From Colias croceus (taxonomy: Eukaryota > Arthropoda > Insecta > Lepidoptera > Pieridae), in NCBI RefSeq assembly GCF_905220415.1, contig NC_059551.1, positions 7,388,001 to 7,452,000 on the forward strand: 64,000 nucleotides of DNA, in the 5' to 3' direction. Both the position numbers and the translations under genes were made by a program. Positions 27,207 to 36,906 of this stretch are shown here, in pieces. Every line of letters begins with the position of its first letter. The stretch's first letter is position 1. Below the pieces are notes generated by a model. That model saw only the letters and a program-made list of their open reading frames with translations. It searched no databases and was not told where the DNA came from.

Positions 27207-27530
27207 CTAGCTTCCGCCCGCGACTCCGTCCGCGCGGATGTTGGTCTTTGCGTGGATGGTTTATTTCTCCATTTTGAGTAACTCGGACAATGACATCTTA
27301 TAAATATCTATTGGACCCAGATACGGCTAGGTCTATAATAATACGCAACGTGTGTTCGCGGTACCTACTACAGAACAACGTCTATGGATAACTGAAAAAT
27401 TGAGATTAATTTTTTTCTACGTATTTTTCCAGGATAAAAAGTATCCTATTTTACGCCCAGGATAATAAGGTATAATTATACCAAGTTTCATCGAAATCGA
27501 ACCGGTAGTTTTCACGTGATGTCTTCACAT

Positions 27531-27575
<45 letters not shown>

Positions 27576-27694
27576 AATTTTTTTAATCACATATTTGGGT
27601 TTGGTATCGATCCAGTAACAGTCCCTGCTAGTTATTTTTTCAATATTTTCAATGTACAGAATTGACCCTTCTACAGATTTATTATATGTATAGA
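27207..27694 (-). mobile_element. Non-autonomous Helitron-like element, long variant
   Basis: Minus strand: A|TCTATACATATAATAAATC at the 5' end, a (GTCT)n tract of about 40 bp (27532-27573), and GCGGACGGAGTCGCGGGCGG then AAGCTAG|T at the 3' end. At 488 bp it is twice the length of the other copies and its body differs, so it is a separate subfamily with the same ends. The 110-codon frame over the microsatellite is spurious. Confidence 0.6.
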
Positions 27695-29104
27695 TTACGT
27701 AGAGAGAGGTTTCCCGCGCAAAATTATACTTGTAAATTGTAATATGAGCAAAATACCGGCTAAAACTGGTTTTAATTACACACGATAATAATGAAATTAA
27801 CGCCATAGTAATTATCAAAACTGTGTTATGAGTAGGTACTAAATAATCTACATTCATACCAAATTATCAAACAATATAATATAGTAGAGCAATGACTGAG
27901 ACTGGAAAACATTACAGTATGATAAACCAAAAAATTGAACTGGTGGTATAGAAAACCGTAGAGCAAAATTATTCAACAAGATCATATCATTTTTTATCCG
28001 TGCTATATGTATCCATTTCAATGATCCAAATAGATCATGTAAATAAGATATGTTTCTTTATACAGTTAGCATATAAATCATAAGATTGGCGTATTTATAA
28101 ACTAATCGAATCGAAAGCTAAGTAATTAATTTTCAATCTATGCTAAGTCGAATTGAGCTGAGTCATTAGGTCAGTGGTTCAAGCGATTCGATGATTCAAA
28201 CTTTATTCATTCATATTTCTTATTATTTAGGCTAGTTTTTAGATTGGCATTATGTAGAATTTAATTCAAGAGAAATATCTTTTAACAATAAGGTTATCAT
28301 GTTCTTCAGATATGAATGATAAACATGAATAAGTATCTACAGAATTAATTGAAAAATCTTTATTAAGATAATTAAACAACGCTACAAATAAAGAACTTTA
28401 ATATATCATGACATTAGGTACTATAGGTCCAATCTGCTTATGATCGTATCTTATTCTATAGAGATACCTGAATGTAGGACCATACATTGATATGATAAGA
28501 TCATAATATAGCTGAGTCATCAAGTTTATATATATTTGTGGGTTGTATAACGAGGGTATTCTGTATTCATTCATTAAACATAAATCTAGAATGCTTCATA
28601 TTTATGTGAGTCGTTAATTAAAATATGTCAATCTAAACTTGAGTTGTAGTCTCAGAATGCTTAGGAAATATTTATTTGACATCTTCCAACAAAAATGTCA
28701 AATAAATATTTTATTATCTTATATTTTATTATCGTAATCAAAATAAAAAAAAATTAATTCATTAATTTTCTTACAATTTCAGGTAAAAGTTACAGATACT
28801 GGTAAAATTATAATTCACCTTTAGATAACATTACCTACTCTATAGTATTTATTTTTGTGAGAATATAATCGACTGCTTTTAATTTGTAAATGAAAAAATA
28901 GTCATTGCCATGGCATTCATACTCTCATTGTTGGTGTTATACTTATGGTCAATAAAGTTTTACTAAGTGACCTATTAAAAACAAACACAATGTCATGATT
29001 ATTTTTATCCTTACAAATATGAATGTGTGTGATTTCAAAGAATATTAGTATCAAATGAAATTTTATTTCAGGACTTATAAGGATTTCATTGAAAGATGAA
29101 AATA
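27695..29104. other. Non-coding, downstream of the Bearded-like gene
   Basis: AT-rich sequence without a recognised gene. It lies 3' of the minus-strand gene and may include unrecognised parts of its 3'UTR if the poly-A signals used are further out. Confidence 0.5.
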
Positions 29105-29124
29105 TTTATTAAAGTATATTTATT
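29105..29124 (-). terminator. Polyadenylation signals (two AATAAA)
   Basis: On the minus strand AATAAA occurs at 29119-29124 and again at 29105-29110, downstream of the box-rich 3'UTR of the Bearded-like gene. These would give a 3'UTR of roughly 1 kb. AATAAA is common in AT-rich DNA, so the assignment rests on position. Confidence 0.45.
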
Positions 29125-30088
29125 AAACAGAGATCAAACGAAAGTCTTGTTCTTACCAATATCAGTCTACAAAATGGTTTATAAACTAAACTTACGATCT
29201 ACTTACAATAAGACTTACTTTTATACCAATTTTATAATTTTAAACTAACTTATACATAAAGGCAAAGACCACACTAAAAAGGCACATAATGGTCATAATT
29301 AACCTAAAAATTATAAATTAAACCAAGAATAAAGAATCCAATAAAGCAAACCTTAAAATAAGATTGGCACATTCGGCCCATTTTAGCTTAACACGATTAA
29401 GGATAATTCTAAAAAAATTGACAAAAAATAAGAAAAAACTAAGAGATAATAATGGAGACCTTAACTAACTTAAAACTAATTAAAGCTTTCGATATAGATT
29501 TTTTCTATTGTATCTAATGCAATAATTTAAAAGCTAAAGCTAACTTCATAACTTAAGAAATATTAAAAGTGCATAAAACTAAAGACAAATTATTGCATTA
29601 GATACTACACTATAAAGTATACAATATAATATTTCTTTACTTATTCTAATTAAAGCTTCACGTACACTTCGTATCACAGATAATCACTTAAAATTAATGG
29701 AAGACGTTGGATTGAAGTAAAAATAGATGTTACAATTGAAACAGAAGATTCAGAGGTGCTAGATAATTACAGTGCAGTTTGCATTAAAGCTGTCTACCAA
29801 AACTTGATGTGACAATTTACTGTTACATTACAACGAACAACTAATTTACTTTGAACTATGGCACGATAAGATCATCCGTATAACTCTATCACTTACGCTA
29901 CAGATCACACAATACAATCACATGCATTGGATGATGCTACGGTGCCATAATTCGTCACTAAGTCTAATGGAAGACACGGGCGTGCTAACGCAGCACTCAC
30001 TTAATCTAACGTTGGAAGACATGATTTTGTTTTCACTGCATTAGTACCAAACATTAAAACTGATAGAGACGGAAGACCGATGGAGCAA
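29125..30088 (-). promoter_or_regulatory. 3'UTR with clustered GY, Brd and K boxes
   Basis: In the mRNA sense (minus strand) there are four GTCTTCC GY boxes (30071-30077, 30014-30020, 29969-29975, 29699-29705), four AGCTTTA Brd boxes (29785-29791, 29651-29657, 29535-29541, 29481-29487) and three TGTGAT K boxes (29917-29922, 29904-29909, 29673-29678). In Drosophila these motifs are the seed sites for miR-7, miR-4/79 and the miR-2/13/11/6 family, and they mark 3'UTRs of Bearded-family and E(spl) genes. Two GY boxes extend to GTCTTCCATT. By composition a given 7-mer should rarely occur even once in 1 kb. A 19-bp perfect stem (29510-29528 with 29587-29605) encloses the third Brd box. Confidence 0.8.
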
Positions 30089-30692
30089 CTAATAGCAAAG
30101 TTTACATACGAAACAATTAGACTTGGTCGCCGTGTAGCAGATTTCCCGAACTTCGTTCGCCATGTTGTCACTGATCTCTGAATCGTCAGAGATGAGCTCG
30201 AAGCGGTTGGAGTTGAGTATGTTTTGATTTTCTGCATTGTCGTTGTCTTCGGTGACCGGTTTTACCGGATCCAATGGATAGAAGTACTCAGAGAACGGCA
30301 CTATTACCGGTTCCTCGAGATAAGCAGTCTTATGCGATGGCAGGTCAGTGCGTGGCGCCGCATTGGAGATTAGTTCACCCAATTTCGACCAGCACTTGTT
30401 AAGATTCACTCGCGTAGAGCTAGTCACCTTTCGTGGCAGCCTTGGCTTTGAGCCCTATAACAAAAATAGAAAACTGATTAAAATAACTGTATATATCTCT
30501 AGATTTGGTAAAAATTTAACTTGATTGATATTCAATGTTTATTACTAATTGTATAAAGATTTTAAAATAGATTGCTACACAAAGCAGTAATATTTAGAAT
30601 CTTACCTGTCTATTTAAGAGCTTCATCCAAGGCGAACGAGGCGACTGAGCCTCCTTCTTCGGCGATTGTGATTCTTCCTTAGCGAGACACAT
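30089..30692 (-). CDS. Bearded-family protein (Neuralized inhibitor), two exons
   Basis: Exon 1 is 30692-30606 (29 codons, begins Met-Cys, with an in-frame TAA three codons upstream of the ATG). The intron is 30605-30455 (GTAAGA...TTTTTGTTATAG). Exon 2 is 30454-30089, stop TAG. An in-frame stop directly upstream of exon 2 requires the splice. The 150-residue product has no signal peptide or membrane segment. Its N-terminal half is basic and partly amphipathic (WMKLLNRQ, RLPRK, NLNKCWSKLGELI). The centre is acidic, and residues about 126-134 read DNMANEVRE, matching the N-x-A-N-E-x-L-E Neuralized-binding motif of Bearded proteins except for one residue. The C-terminus is short and cysteine-rich, and the GTFFWT and DRW-type motifs of longer members are absent. 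In flies these proteins bind Neuralized and block Delta endocytosis in Notch signalling. The family call rests on this motif plus the 3'UTR boxes. Drosophila members are intronless, so the intron is a difference. Confidence 0.65.
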
Positions 30693-30785
30693 ATTAACTT
30701 AGTACGTAACTAAAAACGAACTACGTCTACGTATTTACAGGGTGCGAGAGCAGGAGCGATATGCACTGCACGGAGCGAGAGCAGG

Positions 30786-30822
30786 GAATGATTGAATCAG
30801 GAAGGGCGGCACGGTTTATATA
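30786..30822 (-). promoter_or_regulatory. Core promoter: TATA box and initiator
   Basis: On the minus strand TATATAAA (30822-30815) lies 33 bases, counted from its first T, ahead of the A in TCATTC (30791-30786), which fits the arthropod initiator TCAKTY. This predicts a 5'UTR of about 97 bases before the ATG at 30692. The surrounding 30.75-30.93 kb is strongly GC-rich (runs of GCGCGCGC), unlike the rest of the window. Confidence 0.65.
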
Positions 30823-33800
30823 GGGGGACGTGCGCCGCGCGCGCGTGCGTCCCGGTACGAGCGCGGCGCGCGCTCAGCACGCGAGCAGTAGCGCGCGCCT
30901 TTCGACCGGTTTTTACGCACTTCTACGAATAGAGGCTTTGACGTGCCGGGACTTGGAATACTCTTACGTTCTTACCAGCATTAATTCAGTCAGATTGATT
31001 TGATGTGTTTGTTTTACATTTGAGATCTAAATATGCATCCGTTTAAAATTCAAAGCGTAGAGTCCCGTGAGGTTTCTCTATAGTTATTATTATTCATCGG
31101 ATATTTCGTTATTATCAGCACACTTCCCTCGGATGCATGTGTTGCATAATTTTGCATGAGCATTCCGACCGAAGGAAGTCTATAGAATAAACACTATGTT
31201 ATGAATCAGGTTTAGCCTAGCAGCTGGATAGATAGTTCCTGCAGATTGATCATAGTGGCCGCGCGGGCTTCCTGCGATTAAATCGAAACGCTCGCAAATC
31301 ACGTATAAAGTACTGATAAATCATTTCCTCTGATTTACTAAGGATATACAATGAGTTATGTGAACACTGGTATCGGCTATCTGAATAAACACTGGAGCCT
31401 TTAACAGGACAGTGATATTTATTTTGTTATAATGTTTAATGTATGCGGAAATAATGTTTGCAGTGCAATTGGTACATTTATGCGAATTGTAGCAATATGC
31501 AATTCACTGTGATTTACGTATAGAACATATACCTACTTCTTCTTACAAACAAATCATGTAGATGAATTTTATAGGTATAATTTTAAAATATACCGACGCG
31601 ACGTAGGTATCTACTTATATTTTCCTTACAAAAGTTAAAGATCCCATTGATTAAGATAATTTTCAATTTCTTTACCATTAAAAATAATATACTTAGATGA
31701 AAAAAATACATGTAGAGTTGTAGAGATTCTATTTAATTGGTAGAAAATTATTGATGAGAGCTTTCAGTTTTTATATTAATTTACTTGCTATCACAGTAAA
31801 GATTGTTCTGCTGAGACAGAGGGAACGAAAAATGGATGTTGGATTCTGAAGCCTACCCGATTTGAACACAAAATTTTATAAAATTTAGTCAGCTAGATAA
31901 AAGCTCTATTTAATTGAACTTATCAAAAATGGAAATATTCAAATGAATTCTCAAAATACCACAATCGTCTTAAATATTTATTGAGCCTGTAATTACTTAC
32001 TTTATAAGGTCCATCGTAACGCTTTTAGTAGAACTTTCAAGTAAATAACCCTAGTCAATAGGACAAAAAAAAGAGTGTGTGTATACACACGCGTTAGAAG
32101 TTATACTTCTTTGGTGTATAGAAAAAATACTTGAATATACAACTTGAACATAGTTATCAATTTTCATACCACCTAGAACTAACTTCATGATGTTAAATTT
32201 AGGTGTCGGTGTGCGCGCGCATCGTAAAAATTCACTCTCATAATTTTTCTCCATCGCGCCAAAAGAGGTACCTATAACTTCAAAAAGAAGTTTAACTCAC
32301 ATCTTATTAGACTCATTATTTTCTGATTTGAAAACTGTCAATGCTAAAATTATACCGATCCAGTGTGATCAAGTGTGATGTTGTAATGACTGATGTTAAG
32401 TTCAGTTCAGTACTTTTTCTAACATAGATTCGCATATAATTTTCTTCATGGGAATTGTTGTTTAATATTTCATTGGAAAAAAGTTTACCTACTATGATTT
32501 GTTACTTTACACATTCAGTCCGTCAAAAAGCATTACCAAGAAAATTTCTCAAATTTAATATTCTATAATGACAAACTCATAAGCCCTCTCATTATTTCGT
32601 AATATCAACTTTCATCCCAATATTTCGTAATTACGATCCACTTCACTAGTCAATTTTTAAAATCGATACTGACATCGAAAGCGGTCGTAACCGATCCCTA
32701 CACTCAGCGCTGAAGAATTTTACACATAATACTTTCATTATAAAAAAAAACGTTGGACCACAACCCGACCACGTGCATCGTCTTTTGAAAAAAGAAAATA
32801 AAATCTTCACCTTTTTTGTCACGTCCCTACATTGGATAGGGTTACAAATGGAACTTTGTATTCAGAACGTAACGTATCAAACTATGCTTTATGGTCATAG
32901 TTAATACTTTATTCCTCTATGGTCTATGCTCTATGGTGCGGTGTGTTTGTGTGCGTGGAACGCGTTATGCACGTTCATCCATTGTTGATACTTTGGGCTA
33001 TTACGTGCTGTCAATTTATGAGATGCATGAATCCATTATTATTTTGAATAAGTTAACAGTGGGAGGTGTATTTTGAAATTAATTATTTCTACTCCTTTTT
33101 GAATATGGAATTGAAATTTTGTTTTTTAGTAGAGCGCATTTAAGAAGAGCTTTGGAGCATTTATCAAAAATTAATAATTTAAAAAGTAAAACTTGTTATT
33201 TTTTTTTTATCTAAATGACTCATGTTGTATCGAAGTATCTATGCATCCTACGTTTTACATATTTACTATAACACTCCAACACCATGTGATAGTGATTCAT
33301 AAGCGCTAGATAACTCTCAGAACCCTTCATAACACAAAACACATGACTGTTTAGTGTCAGTTATTAATAAGAGGGGTTCAACAAAACAATCACGCGCGTG
33401 TAAGTGCGTACGCAGGCCACGCGTCCTACGTGAACAATGCATTCCTATACTATATGCGGGCTGTGGAATGCCACAGATTATGTCGCCTCTATAATAGTGG
33501 GAATAGACAATGTAATCTCTAAGGTTTATGTAATGCATAAATCATAGGGCATTTTCTTTAATAAAGTTTTGGTAAAATAATAAAATATGTAAAGAGACGT
33601 TAACAAGTGTTACAGTAATAAAACAAGAACTCATTGAAAAGTTATGATATTTATGATAATGTCTTCTAGTACACCTTAGTCGCTGGAAGCTGCTAGATTG
33701 ATAAATGTATCCTTTTAGTAACGACTGTTATGGTATTTGCCTTATGGCACACATTTTATTTCCAAGATGCATCGATGTTATCTATTTGAAAAATTATAGC

Positions 33801-34122
33801 ACATGTAATTAGAATATCCTGCGAAATAGTTTGTGAAAACGCGCAATTATCGATCTTAAAGCTTTATTTAATATACCTACTCGATATCTATAGGTATACT
33901 CCATCCATATATAGTCCAGAAGAAAAATGAAAACATACATCAATGTAAACAACCCTTCCTATGCTCTCAATCTATGATATAGGTACACGCACACATAGAA
34001 GTCGCGTGTGTACGCACGCGTAGCGCTCGCGCACGCACACGGGCGCGGCACGGGCGCACACTACGCTTCTAATCGCGGCTCTTCGCGTGGCAGTCGTGTG
34101 TGTAGCATCCCCGTTAAGGAGG
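30823..34122. other. Upstream region of the Bearded-like gene, non-coding
   Basis: No gene seen. Just upstream of the promoter is a GC-rich segment (30.83-30.92 kb). A GCAGCTG proneural-type E-box lies at 31220-31226. Short open frames around 32.9-33.5 kb have no recognised domain. A GC-richer patch starts at about 33.97 kb and leads into the E-box/Su(H) cluster. Confidence 0.5.
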
Positions 34123-34204
34123 GCAGGTGTGCCGTACTGAATGACGCGCCCGTGGGAACTCGCCTCAACCCCCAGTTCCCATGATCGCCGCACCTGCCAC
34201 CTGC
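34123..34204. promoter_or_regulatory. Cluster of three proneural E-boxes and one Su(H) site
   Basis: GCAGGTG at 34123-34129, CGTGGGAA at 34151-34158, and CACCTGC (GCAGGTG on the other strand) at 34191-34197 and 34198-34204. GCAGSTG is the preferred site of Achaete/Scute-Daughterless dimers and YGTGRGAA that of Suppressor of Hairless. The combination is the known S+P input code of Bearded-family and E(spl) genes. It lies about 3.3-3.4 kb upstream of the predicted start site. The short frames across it are not convincing genes. Confidence 0.55.
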
Positions 34205-36538
34205 CGTACTACGCATAATTCGCGTTCGTAAATGAACGGTAGTGACCACGTGTGCCCACTTTTTTCATCTCGCTGGAGACGCGGAAGACCGGTGGAGCCC
34301 AATTAATATTATCTTAATGATAGCGACTCGATGCATTGATGGACGTTTCTTGAAGTTAATCGATTACTCGACATGTCGATAAGCGAACACGCGAAAGCTA
34401 TTACTGAGATGTCCAAGATAATGCCCTATGTTATTAAGTTTACGTGATACGAGCGAGCGTATTTTGCGGAATATCAGTCTCAATTTATTTAATTATATGG
34501 CAAATATTTAAAGACCCCTAGTTTCTTGGCGTCGAGTAATTACGACAACGATCAATTACGTACATAGTTTTATTTCGCTAGCGAAGGCTACAGTCTACAC
34601 CAATATGCATGTATTTGGATCATTTAACATCTTCATTTTCCACATACATTGCACATTTACAATTACTTGTTTATTTATCCTGCGTGAACTAACAATTCGC
34701 AAACACGGCACACGGAGAACGTATCTACGTTCCTAACCTGACACGCTTCAACATAACCTTACATATTGATATCAGGGGTCGTCGTGTGTCAAGTGCACGG
34801 AAGGTTAGCGTGTGACCTTTGTTACCTGATGATATTGTTCCGCTTTACTTCCGACCATTATGACAGTCAGTTATCGTATAATTGGGTTCGAAGCGTGGCC
34901 GTGTAGGGGACGATAACGCTTGGTCAACACATGTAGGACAAATTAGATTTGATGGAGGACTTAATCTGCATGTTCTATTGAATAAAATGTTTAGTAGATT
35001 ACAAAATAAGGTGTTTAGGTACGTATTGTACATTTAGGGTACGTCAATAATGTGAATGCACTAATTCGGCATTTATCTATAGTTCATGTCATTCATTGAA
35101 AATCAATGTGAAGGCTATACCTACATTTAATGCTACATATTTTAATCTATATTGATTGATAAACATACATCCTTCATAATCTAAATCTCATGCAATCAAC
35201 GTAAGGAAGAACATTTTCGGATTTCCAATTATCGGAGTTGAAAATTTAGGTGAATTTTGGCGCACTCTTTCCAAGAACTTTTATTTTACTACATACGACA
35301 ACAGGCTTCACGAATTAATTATTTACAAATAGATTTGGTAAATGGGTGGTAATTTAAACAATAAGGGTGGCTACCCCATGTTATTTGACCTCTATTCACA
35401 TTAGTTCCGGTTTGCAATTCCGTACATTATTTGAGACGGTTCCAATAACATAATTAAATGTCTCGTGGCCATTGTGACAAATTTTTTGGGGCATGGGGCC
35501 ATACCATTGTACTTGTGTGAAGGAATTGTTAAGTAGTAAACAGATTTGTTAAATTATTTTTTTTAAGGTTAGAAGAAATTTTGAAATGGTTTTTATTATT
35601 GTTTATGATAACAATATAGGTAAATATATATATATATGTAGACATTTTCGTTAGATGTTTCTAATACCTATATAAGTAACTTTATGTTTCTAGCATTTAA
35701 ATCAAATGAACGATTCGTTAATTTAAAATATCGTTACGATTTTATGATCAATTGTTATACAATTTGGTTGAAATGCTTAAACGTGTTACAAATATAATAA
35801 AATCAGGATTTTTTCTACCTACTCGGTAGGTATATAATAAATTTTAAGACATATCTGAAAAATGTAGAGAGCCTACTCTATTATTCCCACAAAATGAAAT
35901 TAAATTCAAGTTATACTGTTTTTAAAAGGAGTCGTTTAAAAACCCTCATTATACAAAATAACAGCTAACTATTATGCACAGGGCTATGAATCTTCGCTTC
36001 ACAATTGAAACATGTTTTTCGTTGTAATGGATGTAGACACGATCATTACAAGTATTTAAATGCTGATTTTAATTTCCAATTGGTTTCTACTTCTGTTAAA
36101 CCGTGATCATACATAATTGTTGCAAATAAAAATGTAGAGTAAAACACATGCGGCTGATTAGGGTGCACTTTTATTTAGTTTCTACTTGAAGATTTTTTTA
36201 CCCATTATACTCGTAGGATATTTAAGTGTGTAGTATGACATTATATAATTATATATTCGATAAAACTAATAAAATTTTTGTTTTAAATTTAACTCAAGTG
36301 GATATATCTTTCCAATAATGTTTTTATTAATATGGAACATTGCAATCAATTTGATGAATATAGCATTGATGACTTCTGATTAAAAAGTTTTGTGAAATAT
36401 AACTCAAATTAGCTTTGGATTTATATCGATGACGAAATTCAATTATCTATTCGTTATTATACAACACAATAAATTACATCACGTAATAATACTATAAAGC
36501 TAAGTGAACAACAAACTATTTCAATTAGAATTTATCAT
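34205..36538. other. Non-coding stretch, no gene recognised
   Basis: No supportable open frame. A CACGTG palindrome lies near 34.25 kb and a short (TA)n run at about 35621-35638. The rest is AT-rich unique sequence. Confidence 0.55.
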
Positions 36539-36906
36539 ACATAAAACTCCAACGTCGCAGCAACAGTAGATAAATACATAAAAACCCAAAAACTCTACAT
36601 AAAACTCCAACGTCGCAGCAACAGTAGATAAATACATAAAAACCCAAAAACTCTACATAAAACTCCAACGTCGCAGCTACAGTAGATAAATACATAAAAA
36701 CCCAAAAACTCTACATAAAACTCCAACGTCGCAGCTACAGTAGATAAATACATAAACACCCAAAAACTCTACATAAAACTCCAACGTCGCAGCAACAGTA
36801 GATAAATACATAAAACCAAAAACTCTACATAAAACTCCAACGTCGCAGCAACAGTAGATAAGTACATAAAAACCCAAAAACTCCACATAAAACTCAAACG
36901 TCGCAC
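36539..36906. repeat. 58-bp minisatellite, about 6.4 copies
   Basis: Units beginning ACATAAAACTCCAACGTCGC start at 36539, 36597, 36655, 36713, 36771, 36827 and 36885. The period is 58 bp, with one 56-bp unit. Copies differ by only a few substitutions (for example CAGCAACAG or CAGCTACAG). The unit is not a multiple of three, so the 69-codon minus-strand frame through it is an artefact. There are no spacers, so it is not a CRISPR-like array. Confidence 0.95.

Noticed and set aside
27525..27857. 110-codon minus-strand frame ending in CLSVCLSVCLSV
   Set aside because: It is generated by the (GTCT)n tract of a Helitron-like element.
30001..30237. 78-codon minus-strand frame overlapping the Bearded-like second exon
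   Set aside because: It lies in a different frame, runs into the box-rich 3'UTR and has no motif. The spliced frame ending at 30089 explains the region better.
33972..34249. Two overlapping Arg/Ala-rich minus-strand frames
   Set aside because: They overlap in different frames across the E-box/Su(H) cluster. The GC-rich composition explains their length.
36677..36886. 69-codon minus-strand frame with internal repeats
   Set aside because: It is made by the 58-bp minisatellite, whose period is not a multiple of three.
36539..36906. CRISPR-like array
   Set aside because: The whole unit repeats with no variable spacers, and the genome is that of an animal.
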